DNA from: Ginsengibacter hankyongi
GTDB taxonomy: Bacteria > Bacteroidota > Bacteroidia > Chitinophagales > Chitinophagaceae
Length of the DNA stretch: 64,000 nt
Assembly: GCF_008710285.1 (NCBI RefSeq)
Contig: NZ_VYQF01000001.1
Coordinates: 1,497,501-1,561,500 of the forward strand
Direction: 5' to 3'
Shown piece by piece: positions 49,667-59,300 of the stretch. The position numbers and the translations under genes are program-made. The first letter of the stretch is position 1, and every line of letters begins with the position of its first letter. The notes beneath the pieces are model-generated. The model was not told where the DNA came from. It ran no database searches and was given only the letters and a program-made list of their open reading frames with translations.

Positions 49667-50439
49667 CAAGAGACTTAAAAAAATTCCTTGATCAAAAAGT
49701 AATTCAATTTAATAATCCATCTTTTATTAAAGATGATCCGGTTTGCATTCCACATTTATTTTCAAAAAAGCAAGATATAGAAATTGCGGGTTTTTTTGCT
49801 GCAACATTTGCATGGGGAATCAGGAAGACTATTATCAATAAAAGCAAATTGCTTTTGCAATTAATGGATAATGCACCTTATGATTTTTGTTTGCATCACA
49901 ATGATGAAGATTTAAAAAAAGTAGAGAGATTTTGTCACCGTACTTTTAATGATACTGATCTTTTATATTTTATTTCGTTCTTTAAATTTCACTATTCAAA
50001 ACATAATTCATTGGAAGTTGCTTTCTTCAACAATAAAACAATAAAACAGTTTGATAATGTAGTTGAACATTCTTTAAACTATTTTAATCAATATTTTTTT
50101 TCTTTGGAAGATGTGCCTGCGAGAACCAAAAAGCATATTGCTTCGCCACAAAAAAATTCAACCTGTAAGCGTTTAAATATGTATTTACGCTGGATGGTAC
50201 GTAATGATGATAAAGGTGTTGATTTTGGGATCTGGAAAAAAATTTCACCTTCACAATTGATTTGCCCGGTAGACTTACACGTGGCAAGAGTTGCTAAACA
50301 TTTTAATTTACTAAAAAGAAAACAGGTAGATTGGCGGGCCGCAATTGAATTAACTGAAGCCTTAAAAAAATTTGATGTACAGGATCCTGTAAAATATGAT
50401 TTTGCATTATTTAGTTTAGGAGCTTTAGGGAAATATTGA
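49648..50439 (+). CDS. TIGR02757 family protein (DUF2400)
   Basis: 263-aa protein of the TIGR02757/DUF2400 family, function unknown. Recognised from FFAATFAWGIRKTIINKSKLLLQLMDNAPYDF, RFCHRTFNDTDLLYFISFFKF, RLNMYLRWMVRNDDKGVDFGIWKKISPSQLICPVDLHVARVAKHFNLLKRK and the end VKYDFALFSLGALGKY. It has a HhH-like, DNA-glycosylase-related flavour in the PVDLHVARVA segment. Its start lies 19 bases inside the toxin gene, so it is in the toxin-antitoxin transcript. Confidence 0.85.
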   Translation: MEKENIARDLKKFLDQKVIQFNNPSFIKDDPVCIPHLFSKKQDIEIAGFFAATFAWGIRKTIINKSKLLLQLMDNAPYDFCLHHNDEDLKKVERFCHRTFNDTDLLYFISFFKFHYSKHNSLEVAFFNNKTIKQFDNVVEHSLNYFNQYFFSLEDVPARTKKHIASPQKNSTCKRLNMYLRWMVRNDDKGVDFGIWKKISPSQLICPVDLHVARVAKHFNLLKRKQVDWRAAIELTEALKKFDVQDPVKYDFALFSLGALGKY

Positions 50440-50482
50440 GAAAGTCTTTGGTGTTTTACGAACATTAATAAATGATGTAATA

Positions 50483-50806
50483 ATGGATAAAGAAAATAGA
50501 ATATCAACACCGGATAAAATAATTGTTCTCACAAATTCTATCCGGGAAGTTCCTTCTAATGACTTAAGGAACCAACTGATTTCTTTTATAAATGATTTAA
50601 TCAACGAAGATTTTAATGCTTTGGTTCAATTACTTTACCGCGTTGATGTCAATGAAAAAAAGCTGAAAGAGCTTCTGAAAGAAAATGAAAATGCTGACGC
50701 TCCTGTAATAATTGCCGACCTTATTATAACCAGGCAATTGCAAAAAATTGAATCGAAAAAACAATTTAGCCAAAGAAAAAAAAGCGATGCTGAGGATAGT
50801 TGGTAA
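50483..50806 (+). CDS. Hypothetical 107-aa protein
   Basis: Unrecognised. Soluble and helical, starting MDKENRISTPDKIIVLTNSIREVPSNDLRNQLISFINDLINEDFNALVQLLYRVDVNEKKLKELLKEN. The pattern NALVQLLYRVDVNEKKLKELL is often found in small Bacteroidota proteins encoded near TIGR02757 genes. The C-terminus is Lys-rich (KKQFSQRKKSDAED). Probably in the same operon. Confidence 0.65.
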   Translation: MDKENRISTPDKIIVLTNSIREVPSNDLRNQLISFINDLINEDFNALVQLLYRVDVNEKKLKELLKENENADAPVIIADLIITRQLQKIESKKQFSQRKKSDAEDSW

Positions 50807-50820
50807 GTAAACGATTTTTG

Positions 50821-50828
50821 TATCTTAG
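50821..50828 (+). promoter_or_regulatory. -7-like box before the GNAT-like gene
   Basis: TATCTTAG, one base off TAnnTTTG, ends 6 bases before the ATG at 50835. Confidence 0.3.
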
Positions 50829-50834
50829 GCATCT

Positions 50835-51950
50835 ATGATATTAGAAGTGAACGATAAAAAAACACGAAAGGAATTTCTTTTACTTCCGCATAGATTATAT
50901 AAAGATGACCGCAATTTTATCTCTCCGCTTCATAATGATATAGAATCAGTTTTTGATCCTGAAAAAAATAATTTTCATTCTCATGGTATTTGCAAAAGAT
51001 GGATTTTAAAAAAAGATCAGTTAACCATTGGCCGCATTGCAGCTTTTATTAATTACGAAAAAAATAAAAATCCTGATGCAATAATTGGTGGCATCGGTTT
51101 TTTTGAATGTATAAATGATGAGGCCGCAGCGTTCGAACTTTTTGATACGGCAAAGCAATGGCTACAGCAACATAATGCCAAGGGAATGGACGGCCCGGTC
51201 AATTTTGGGGAGAATGATAAATACTGGGGATTGCTGATTGAGGGGTTTATGCCACCAGGTGTGGGCATGAGCTATAACCATAAATACTACCAGCAATTTT
51301 TTGAAAACTATGGGTTCAAAACTCTTTACGATCAGTACACAAATGTCATTTATGTAACGAAGCCGTTTCCTGATCGGTTTACAAAAATTGCAGATTGGAT
51401 TGGTAATAAACCTGAATATTCTTTTGTTCATTTTGAAATGAAAAATTTTGAAAAATTTGCGAAAGATTTTATGGAAATATATAATGATGCCTGGAGCGAT
51501 TTTGAAAATTTTACGCCAATTAAATTAGATACGATAAAGCAATCGTTTAAAGAAATGAGGCCAATTGTAGATGAAAAAATAATCTGGTTTACTTATTATA
51601 ATGGCGAACCAATTGCTTTCATACTCGCAGTTCCTGACATCAACGTTATTCTAAAGCCTTTGAAAGGAAAACTCAACCTGTTGAATAAAATAAGATTTTT
51701 ATGGCTTAAAAAAACAACGAAAATTCATCGTATACGCTTTATAGTTATGGGCTGCAAAAAGAAATTCCAGAATAAAGGAATAGAAAGCGGCATGATAAGA
51801 AAGTTACAACTCGAAGTAGTACCCAGGAATACAATAACGGAAGCGGAACTTGCATGGGTAGGGGATTTCAACAAGAAAATGATTGCCTTGCATGATGCCA
51901 CCGGTGCCGTTCGTGAAAAGGTTCACAGGACTTACCGAAAAATGTTTTGA
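50835..51950 (+). CDS. GNAT-like (YghO-type) protein of unknown function
   Basis: 371 aa, cytosolic. N-terminal FLLLPHRLYKDDRNFISPLHNDIESVFDPEKNNF resembles YghO-like hypothetical proteins with a double GNAT acyltransferase fold; later RIRFIVMGCKKKFQNKGIESGMIRKLQLEVVPRNTITEAELAWVGDFNKKMIALHDATGA fits the second GNAT part (motif A-like region). Substrate and true activity are unknown. Confidence 0.65.
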   Translation: MILEVNDKKTRKEFLLLPHRLYKDDRNFISPLHNDIESVFDPEKNNFHSHGICKRWILKKDQLTIGRIAAFINYEKNKNPDAIIGGIGFFECINDEAAAFELFDTAKQWLQQHNAKGMDGPVNFGENDKYWGLLIEGFMPPGVGMSYNHKYYQQFFENYGFKTLYDQYTNVIYVTKPFPDRFTKIADWIGNKPEYSFVHFEMKNFEKFAKDFMEIYNDAWSDFENFTPIKLDTIKQSFKEMRPIVDEKIIWFTYYNGEPIAFILAVPDINVILKPLKGKLNLLNKIRFLWLKKTTKIHRIRFIVMGCKKKFQNKGIESGMIRKLQLEVVPRNTITEAELAWVGDFNKKMIALHDATGAVREKVHRTYRKMF

Positions 51951-51955
51951 AAAAA

Positions 51956-52618
51956 TCAGTCTTTAAACATTAGATTTTTAACAGCCTCTTTATCTTCTTT
52001 TTCTTTCTTTAAATCGAAACCTGTTCCAAAAACTTTATCCCAAAAATGGGAACTTACTCCAAAGCCTTTTTCATCATTTTTATAATGATGCAAATGATGA
52101 TTCCGCCAGATGGGTTTCATCCATTTAAGCGGCGGAGGCCACGCATGAATAGCATAATGCATACTTGCATAAAGAAGATATCCTAAAATAAATCCAGGGA
52201 AAAAAACATACGCATTTTCCAGCATTAATAAATACATCATTACAAAAACTACCGAAGAAATAATTATGCTTGGTAAAGGAGGCATAAAAAGCCTGGTGCG
52301 GTCCCTGGGAAATTCATGATGATTGCCATGCAGAATGTAGGCAATTCTTTTAGTTCGCGGATTTTCGGTAATTAAATGAAAAATAAAGCGATGAACCATA
52401 TATTCAAAAAAAGTCCAGAATATAACGCCTGCAAAAAAAATCAAAGCAATTCTTGAACTACTAAATCCATACTTATTCGATGCATAATAAGGCAGATAGG
52501 CGATGAAGGGCAGGTACATACTCCAGATGACCAACGGATGTGTTCTTGTAAAAAATTCAAGTGTTTTATTTGTGAATATTTGAGCCTGCCCTTTGTTATT
52601 TATTTTTTCGAATTTCAT
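51956..52618 (-). CDS. Fatty acid hydroxylase (sterol desaturase superfamily)
   Basis: 220-aa membrane di-iron hydroxylase. Four or more hydrophobic segments with the histidine clusters HRFIFHLI, HGNHHEFP, HYAIHAW and NHHLHHY, all needed to bind two irons. The order and the FEYMVHRFIFHL segment resemble FA2H-type 2-hydroxylases, which act on sphingolipid acyl chains; sphingolipids occur in Bacteroidota. Convergent with the GNAT-like gene by 5 bp. Confidence 0.85.
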   Translation of the reverse strand: MKFEKINNKGQAQIFTNKTLEFFTRTHPLVIWSMYLPFIAYLPYYASNKYGFSSSRIALIFFAGVIFWTFFEYMVHRFIFHLITENPRTKRIAYILHGNHHEFPRDRTRLFMPPLPSIIISSVVFVMMYLLMLENAYVFFPGFILGYLLYASMHYAIHAWPPPLKWMKPIWRNHHLHHYKNDEKGFGVSSHFWDKVFGTGFDLKKEKEDKEAVKNLMFKD

Positions 52619-52773
52619 AAAGGCGATTCTTTACCCAAATTTAATAAAATATAAAAAAAGATCATTTGTATTTGGTTACAATTAATGAGGTGTTGAAATT
52701 CTTTTCAATTTTCAGGCATAATTTATTGCCTTTATAAAATAAATTACCTTGCGCCATCAATAAATAATTACAG

Positions 52774-53781
52774 ATGAAATTAGTTTCTTATTTAAAGGAA
52801 GACCATGCGCAATTGGCATTTTTGGTAGATGGAATTTTATATGATACAGATCGGATGCATCCGGACCTTCCACTTTCTATGACGATGTTTTTAAATTATT
52901 GGGAAGATATTTTTCCATTGGCTCATTCTATAAACCGTTCATTGCTAGACGGCAACAAAAAATTTACAGGTATTAAAATGGAAGATGTTGAAATACTTGC
53001 CCCCGTTCCTAATCCAACGAGTTGCAGGGATGGATACGCCTTTCGTCAGCATGTTGCAGCCGCAAGAAAAAATAGGAGAATGGATATGATACCTGAATTT
53101 GACCAGTTCCCGATATTTTATTTTACCAATCACAATAGTATACAAGGCCCTGGCGAAATTGTATGTATGCCGGATCATCTTGTTAAACTTGATTTTGAGT
53201 TGGAAGCGGCCATTGTTATTTGTAAGCCTGGAAAAAATATTAAAGCTGAAGAAGCTGATGAATATATAGGAGGTTATATGATCATGAATGATGTTAGTGC
53301 AAGAGAATTACAAATGGAAGAAATGAAATTAAACCTGGGACCTGCAAAAGGAAAAGATTTTTCTACAGTAATAGGCCCTATGTTGGTTACGCCAGATGAG
53401 TTGGAAGAATATTTAATTCCGGCAAAAGAAAATCATATTGGCAATGCTTATAATCTTACTATGAAATGTTGGGTAAATGGAGTGCAGGTAAGTGAAGGAA
53501 ATCTTGGTGATATGGATTGGACATTTGCAGAAATTATTGAACGTTGCAGTTATGGCGTGCAATTATATCCTGGTGATATTATCGGAAGCGGAACAGTAGG
53601 CACGGGCTGTTTCCTTGAATTAAACGGAACAGGAAAACTCAATAACCCGGAATATAAGGAACAATGGTTGAAGGAAGGTGATGAAGTAGAGATGGAAATA
53701 GAAAATCTTGGGAGATTAAAAAATACAATTGTAAAAGATGAAAGTGATTTTTCGATTCTGGCTTTAAAAAAGAGTATTTAA
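52774..53781 (+). CDS. Fumarylacetoacetate hydrolase family protein
   Basis: 335 aa. The FAH core is recognisable: VEILAPVPNPTSCRDGYAFRQHV, the metal-binding GPGEIVCMPDHLVKLDFELEAAIVICK, GGYMIMNDVSARELQMEE, GKDFSTVIGPMLVTPDEL and SYGVQLYPGDIIGSGTVGTGCFLELNG. Family members hydrolyse C-C bonds in aromatic catabolism or act on beta-keto acids. It is followed at 4 bp by a flavin-reductase-type gene, in one operon. Confidence 0.9.
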   Translation: MKLVSYLKEDHAQLAFLVDGILYDTDRMHPDLPLSMTMFLNYWEDIFPLAHSINRSLLDGNKKFTGIKMEDVEILAPVPNPTSCRDGYAFRQHVAAARKNRRMDMIPEFDQFPIFYFTNHNSIQGPGEIVCMPDHLVKLDFELEAAIVICKPGKNIKAEEADEYIGGYMIMNDVSARELQMEEMKLNLGPAKGKDFSTVIGPMLVTPDELEEYLIPAKENHIGNAYNLTMKCWVNGVQVSEGNLGDMDWTFAEIIERCSYGVQLYPGDIIGSGTVGTGCFLELNGTGKLNNPEYKEQWLKEGDEVEMEIENLGRLKNTIVKDESDFSILALKKSI

Positions 53782-53785
53782 TTGT

Positions 53786-54673
53786 ATGTATAAAACAATT
53801 TTATTAAAAGATATTAAAGTTGCAGAAGTACAAAATTTTCTTAATTATGTTATAGCGCCAAGGCCAATTTGTTTTGCTTCAACTATAGATTCAAAAGGAT
53901 CTGTAAACCTTAGTCCCTTTAGCTATTTTAATTTATTCAGCGTCAATCCGCCGGTAATTATTTTTTCCCCTTCAAGGAAGGTGAGAGATAACACAACCAA
54001 GCATACATTCGAAAATTTGCTTGAAGTTCCTGAAGTGGCTGTAAACATTGTAACTTATAATATGGTGCAGCAGGTAAGTCTCAGCAGTTGCGAATTTCCA
54101 AAAGGCACAGATGAATTTATAAAAACTGGTTTTACCAAAGAACCTTCAAGTGTAATAAAACCACCAAGAGTTAAAGAAAGCCCTGTGCAGATGGAATGTA
54201 AAGTAATTGAAATAAAATCGTTGGGTAAGGAACCGGGCGCAGGAAATCTCATTATTGCAGAAGTACTGTTGATGCATATCAGTGAAAATATTCTTGATAA
54301 AAACGGTAAGATTGATCAACAAAAGCTAGATCTTGTTGCACGATTAGGTGGTAATTGGTATGCAAGAATAAACAGAGATAATTTATTTGAAGTTGAAAAA
54401 CCAACTATATTAATTGGCCTTGGAATAGATAACCTCCCTGAATCTATTAAACATAGCAACATATTAACAGGAAATCATTTAGGCCAGTTGGCCAATGTTC
54501 ATGAATTACCTTCAGTTGATCCTTCATTTGAAGATGAAATATTGAAAAATATTTTTCAATATTATTCATTGAATCCTGAAGAAATGGAAACAGAATTGCA
54601 TCTGTATGCTGCCGCATTGCTAAATGAAGGAAAAGTGAATGAGGCGTGGCAGGTTTTATTGGCTTTAGCCTGA
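53786..54673 (+). CDS. Flavin reductase-like FMN-binding split-barrel protein
   Basis: 295 aa. NYVIAPRPICFASTIDSKGSVNLSPFSYFNLFSVNPPVIIFSP is the FMN-binding start of the flavin-reductase domain (about residues 20-62), with VNIVTYNMVQQVSLSSCEFPKGTDEF further on. A C-terminal extension of about 95 residues ends in helices (YSLNPEEMETELHLYAAALLNEGKVNEAWQVL). It lies in an operon with the FAH-family gene, a link often seen in aromatic-acid breakdown; specificity unknown. Confidence 0.87.
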   Translation: MYKTILLKDIKVAEVQNFLNYVIAPRPICFASTIDSKGSVNLSPFSYFNLFSVNPPVIIFSPSRKVRDNTTKHTFENLLEVPEVAVNIVTYNMVQQVSLSSCEFPKGTDEFIKTGFTKEPSSVIKPPRVKESPVQMECKVIEIKSLGKEPGAGNLIIAEVLLMHISENILDKNGKIDQQKLDLVARLGGNWYARINRDNLFEVEKPTILIGLGIDNLPESIKHSNILTGNHLGQLANVHELPSVDPSFEDEILKNIFQYYSLNPEEMETELHLYAAALLNEGKVNEAWQVLLALA

Positions 54674-54751
54674 AAAACTACCCCGAAATTTTTAACTTTT
54701 CATCAGGTTTTATATCTCGCTGAGGGTTATTAACTATTGTAATTTCACCAA

Positions 54752-55849
54752 ATGAAATTATGTTTTGTAGCAATACTTCTAATTCCTACTTTGGTTTTTT
54801 CTCAATATGATTATCAATATAAAAATTTAGCCCTTGAAGGCGGGGGCGTTCGCGGACTTGCTTATGGAGGCGCACTCGAAGTTTTGGAACAAAAAGGTAT
54901 CCTTTCGCACGTAGAAAGAGTCGCTGGTTCTTCAGCAGGAGCTATTGCCGGTTTAATGATTTCTCTGGGATATAATGCAAATGAAATTGATTCTATCCTG
55001 CAGACTTTAAAGATCCAGGAGTTTAACGATGGGAAAGATATTTTTGGAAAAATAAAGAGAGTAAAAAAAGAATACGGAGTTTACAAAGGAGATAAATTTG
55101 AAAACTGGCTTGCAGAGCTTATTGTAAGAAAGACCGGAAATCCTAATACAACTTTTCTCCAACTGCATGAATTGCATAAAAAAAACACTGACTTCAAAGA
55201 TTTTTATTGTACCGGAACCAATGTTACTAAACAGCAACTTGAGATTTTATCCTGGGAAAAATGGCCACACATGACATTAAAAACAGCTGTGCACATAAGC
55301 GGATGCATTCCATTTTATTTTAAACCTGTACCTATTGATAGTTTGGGTAATGAAGTTTCATTAAAAGATACATTGTGCAAATATGACTTATATGTCGATG
55401 GAGGAACTTTATGCAATTATCCCATAAATATGTTTGACTCCTGCAGAGATAATGGCAATCCTTTAACAAGCGAACAAGTAATCTATAATCCGCAAACTCT
55501 TGGCCTTAAGTTGGAAAGAGATGAACAAATAAAAGCGTTAAGTGATGGTAACACGGCTATTGCACCCTACGATATTAAAAACATGAAGCAGTACACCCGC
55601 GCAATTATGAACCTGATTATGGAAAATATCAATCGCAAATCTGGTGATTTGAGTAACGAAAAAGGCAGAACGATTTATATTAGTTATGGAGATATTTCCG
55701 CCCGTGTAAGAAAAATTTCAACTACGGAGAAAAAATTGCTACATGATAATGGGGTAACTGCAGCCTCAAATTTTTTAATGAACCTACTGCCAGGCTTTAA
55801 GCAGAATTTGTTACTTTGTTCGTCTCCACGCCAAAAGTTACCTTTGTAA
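54752..55849 (+). CDS. Patatin-like phospholipase, secreted
   Basis: 365 aa with a Sec signal peptide (KLCFVAILLIPTLVFS). Patatin motifs: oxyanion-hole GGGVRG (30-35), nucleophile elbow GSSAG with Ser61, and catalytic Asp in YVDGGTLCNYPINMFD. Homologous Bacteroidota enzymes are lipid acyl hydrolases, exported, sometimes by T9SS, but no CTD is evident here. Length and motif order are regular. Confidence 0.88.
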   Translation: MKLCFVAILLIPTLVFSQYDYQYKNLALEGGGVRGLAYGGALEVLEQKGILSHVERVAGSSAGAIAGLMISLGYNANEIDSILQTLKIQEFNDGKDIFGKIKRVKKEYGVYKGDKFENWLAELIVRKTGNPNTTFLQLHELHKKNTDFKDFYCTGTNVTKQQLEILSWEKWPHMTLKTAVHISGCIPFYFKPVPIDSLGNEVSLKDTLCKYDLYVDGGTLCNYPINMFDSCRDNGNPLTSEQVIYNPQTLGLKLERDEQIKALSDGNTAIAPYDIKNMKQYTRAIMNLIMENINRKSGDLSNEKGRTIYISYGDISARVRKISTTEKKLLHDNGVTAASNFLMNLLPGFKQNLLLCSSPRQKLPL

Positions 55850-55900
55850 AAAATTTAGTATTGTTTGTCTTTATAACGACAAACTTTTTTATTTACAATT

Positions 55901-57448
55901 ATGAATAATCAACATTTATCAGAGCAAGAAACTATCAGGAGAGAAAAATTAAAAGAACTTTCAAAACTTGGGATTGATGCATACCCGGCTGAGTTATACC
56001 CGGTAAACAGTACCGCAGCTTTTATAAAATCAAGCTATACAGGAGAAGAAAATAAAAGTGATTTTGCAAATGTGTGTATTGCCGGAAGAATAATGAGCAT
56101 ACGGGATATGGGAAAAGCTTCTTTTGCCGTATTGCAGGATTATAGTGGTAAAATACAGATTTATGTCCGGAAAGATGATGTTACTAACGGTGAAGATAAA
56201 ATGCTGTACGATGTTGTTTGGAAAAAACTCCTGGATATAGGGGATATCATCGGTGTAAAGGGTTATGTTTTCACAACAAAAACCGGGGAAACTTCAATTC
56301 ACGTTACGTCGTTTACATTGCTTTCCAAATCGCTTAGGCCATTGCCGGTTGTAAAAGAAAAAGACGGAGAAACATTTGATGAAGTTACTGATGCAGAATT
56401 CAGGTATCGCCAGCGTTATGCTGATTTGATTGTGAACCCGCATGTGAAGGAAACCTTCATAAGGCGTACTAAAATGATTAATACCATTCGCAACTTTTTA
56501 AACGAACGTGGGGCACTTGAAGTGGATACACCTGTATTGCAAAATATTCCCGGAGGTGCGGCAGCAAGGCCTTTTGTAACACATCATAATGCATTGGATG
56601 TTCCTTTTTATCTCCGCATTGCCAATGAACTTTTTTTGAAAAGATTAATCGTTGGCGGTTTTGAATGGGTGTATGAATTCAGCCGTAATTTTCGTAACGA
56701 GGGAATGGATCGTACCCACAATCCGGAGTTTACAGTGCTTGAATTTTACACCGCCTACAAAGATTATATCTGGATGATGGAAACAACCGAGCAACTTTTG
56801 GAAACAACTGCCATAGCTGTTAATGGTACTTCTAAGGTAACGTCAGGAGCAAATGAAATTGATTTTAAAGCACCATACAAGAGAATAACAATGTACGATG
56901 CTATTAAAGAATATACCGGAATTGATATAAGCGAAAAAGATGAAAAAGGGTTAAGAGAAGTTTGCCAACAGTTAGGCATACACGCAGATAGAACCATGGG
57001 AAAGGGGAAATTGGTTGATGAAATCTTTTCAGAAAAATGCGAACATCATTTTATACAACCCACTTTTATAATTGATTACCCGTTAGAAATGAGCCCGCTT
57101 ACAAAGAAGCACCGCAGCAAGGCCGGCCTGGTTGAGCGTTTCGAATTGATAGTTAACGGTAAGGAAATCGCTAATGCTTATAGTGAGCTCAATGATCCCC
57201 TGGAACAAAGAGAACGCTTTGAAGAACAGGCAAAGCTTATGGAACGCGGGGATGATGAGGCAATGTTTATTGATTATGACTTTTTGCGTGCTTTGGAATA
57301 TGGTATGCCGCCAACCAGTGGTATTGGTTTTGGAATTGACCGGCTGTGTATGTTACTTACGAATCAACCTTCTATACAGGATGTATTGTTATTTCCTCAA
57401 ATGCGGCCGGAAAAAGAATTTCAAACGGGTGACAGGGCAACCAAATAA
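55901..57448 (+). CDS. lysS: Lysyl-tRNA synthetase, class II
   Basis: 515 aa, charges tRNA-Lys. OB-fold anticodon-binding domain (about residues 60-145: [37 protein letters not shown]). Class II motifs: motif 1 [42 protein letters not shown], motif 2 [25 protein letters not shown], motif 3 [37 protein letters not shown] confirms Lys specificity. It ends at the base just before the convergent ABC exporter stop. Confidence 0.97.
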   Translation: MNNQHLSEQETIRREKLKELSKLGIDAYPAELYPVNSTAAFIKSSYTGEENKSDFANVCIAGRIMSIRDMGKASFAVLQDYSGKIQIYVRKDDVTNGEDKMLYDVVWKKLLDIGDIIGVKGYVFTTKTGETSIHVTSFTLLSKSLRPLPVVKEKDGETFDEVTDAEFRYRQRYADLIVNPHVKETFIRRTKMINTIRNFLNERGALEVDTPVLQNIPGGAAARPFVTHHNALDVPFYLRIANELFLKRLIVGGFEWVYEFSRNFRNEGMDRTHNPEFTVLEFYTAYKDYIWMMETTEQLLETTAIAVNGTSKVTSGANEIDFKAPYKRITMYDAIKEYTGIDISEKDEKGLREVCQQLGIHADRTMGKGKLVDEIFSEKCEHHFIQPTFIIDYPLEMSPLTKKHRSKAGLVERFELIVNGKEIANAYSELNDPLEQRERFEEQAKLMERGDDEAMFIDYDFLRALEYGMPPTSGIGFGIDRLCMLLTNQPSIQDVLLFPQMRPEKEFQTGDRATK

Positions 57449-59209
57449 TTAAACGACATTTTCTTTTTCTGCAAACTGCATTTTATGCAATTTGTAATAA
57501 TGTCCTTTAAGCTGTAAAAGTTCCTGGTGAGTTCCTGTTTCTTTAATTTCGCCTTTATCAAGAACCATAATTTTACTGGCCTTGCGTATAGTAGATAAAC
57601 GATGGGCAATTACAATTGAGGTACGTCCTTTAATTAATGTATCAATAGCATGCTGAATCAGTACTTCACTTTCACTATCGATAGAAGAAGTTGCCTCGTC
57701 CAAAATTAAAATAGCGGGATTAAAAAGTAAAGCTCTTATGAAAGATAATAACTGCCTTTGTCCCAAAGAAAGTGTGGCACCGCGTTCCATTACATTGTAG
57801 TCGTATCCGCCGGGCAATTGCATAATAAAATCATGCACGCCAATCATTTTCGCAGCCTCTTCCACCTGCTCTTTTGAAATGGAATGATTTCGAAGAGTTA
57901 CATTATCATAAACCGAACCACCAAACAAAAAAACGTCCTGCAGCACGACGGCTATCTTACTTCTTAAAAATTCAATATCGTAAGCTTCTATGTTTTTATC
58001 ATCAATTTTTATTGTTCCCTCATTAATATGATACAACCGGTTTATAAGGCTGATGATGGAGGTTTTGCCGCTTCCTGTATGCCCAACAATGGCCAGCGTT
58101 TCCCCCGGCTTAATTAAGAATGAAATATTTTTTAAAACGTAGTCTTCACTAATGTAAGCAAACCAAACTTTATCGAACTCCACTTTACCCAGCATGTTAA
58201 TTTGACTAATTCCATTATGCGTTTCCGGTGTTACATCAGGATTGTCCAAAACTTTAAAGACTCTTTCGCTCGCAATCATCCCCATCTGCAATACATTAAA
58301 TTTATCTGCTATCACGCGAAGCGGCCTGAATAATAAATTCAGGTACATAATGAAGGCAATAATTACTCCCGCATTAAACTCGTTATTGGCGCCCCACCAT
58401 ACTAACAAACCGGTTGAAAATGCCAAAATGATTTCAACCACAGGAAAAAAAACTGAGTAAGCAAGTATTGCCCTGATATTGGCATTGCGGTGTTCCTTGT
58501 TTATTTCTCTGAACTTTTTAAATTCTTTATCTTCTACAGCAAAAGCTTGTACCACGCTCATTCCTGTAATGTGTTCCTGCACAAAAGCATTAAGCGCCGC
58601 AACTGCATTTCTTACTTTTATAAACGATTTGTTTACACTTTCTTTAAAAAAATAAGTGGCAATAATTAATATTGGAAAAGGCGCAAGGCTTATTAACGTT
58701 AATCTCCAATCGACAAAGAACATAAATAACAAAATAGAAACAATTGAAAGCAGATCTGAAATAATTGGAATAAGCCCGTCAGAAAAAATATCATTGATCG
58801 ATTCAATATCATTAATGGTTCGTGTAGTTAATGTTCCAATCGGCGTTTTATCAAATTGAGAAAGATTAAACCCAAGAATTTTTTTATAAACCTTTACTCG
58901 TAAATCTCTTACAACTGTTTGTCCAAGCCACGAGGTTAAAAAAGCAAAATAGAAACGCATGCCTGTTTCAATTAATAAAATTCCTATTTGTATAACGGTT
59001 ATAAGAATAAGCCAATGAATGTTTTTGTCTTTGATAAAAACATTCACTGTGTATTGAATCAAGAAAGGGCGCAGCGGTGAAACAACTGCGAGGAGTATCG
59101 AAAGGAATATCGATAAATATAATTTCTTTTTGTATGGTTTGGTAAAAGCAAAAACTCTTCTAAGCACACTGAAATCCAATAGTTTTTTGCGCTTTTTTTT
59201 TTCGGACAT
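57449..59209 (-). CDS. ABC exporter (MsbA/LmrA-like half-transporter)
   Basis: 586 aa: a transmembrane domain with six segments (about residues 25-310), then an ATPase with Walker A VGHTGSGKTSIISLINRLYHI, Q-loop VVLQDVFLFGGSVYDNV, signature LSLGQRQLLSFIRALL, Walker B AILILDEATSSID and the switch His in IVIAHRLSTI. Works as a homodimer; substrate may be lipid or drug. It is convergent with lysS with no gap. Confidence 0.92.
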   Translation of the reverse strand: MSEKKKRKKLLDFSVLRRVFAFTKPYKKKLYLSIFLSILLAVVSPLRPFLIQYTVNVFIKDKNIHWLILITVIQIGILLIETGMRFYFAFLTSWLGQTVVRDLRVKVYKKILGFNLSQFDKTPIGTLTTRTINDIESINDIFSDGLIPIISDLLSIVSILLFMFFVDWRLTLISLAPFPILIIATYFFKESVNKSFIKVRNAVAALNAFVQEHITGMSVVQAFAVEDKEFKKFREINKEHRNANIRAILAYSVFFPVVEIILAFSTGLLVWWGANNEFNAGVIIAFIMYLNLLFRPLRVIADKFNVLQMGMIASERVFKVLDNPDVTPETHNGISQINMLGKVEFDKVWFAYISEDYVLKNISFLIKPGETLAIVGHTGSGKTSIISLINRLYHINEGTIKIDDKNIEAYDIEFLRSKIAVVLQDVFLFGGSVYDNVTLRNHSISKEQVEEAAKMIGVHDFIMQLPGGYDYNVMERGATLSLGQRQLLSFIRALLFNPAILILDEATSSIDSESEVLIQHAIDTLIKGRTSIVIAHRLSTIRKASKIMVLDKGEIKETGTHQELLQLKGHYYKLHKMQFAEKENVV

Positions 59210-59300
59210 TTCGCAAATTTAAATGAAAACTTACAGGTTAAGAGAACAAGTGATTTCAAAAATTACGGAAACCAATTCAGAATTAAACGGATGATGTGGC

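Noticed and set aside
50084-50510. Minus-strand frames of 67 and 140 aa
   Set aside because: Antisense to the TIGR02757 gene, which is supported by conserved motifs over its full length.
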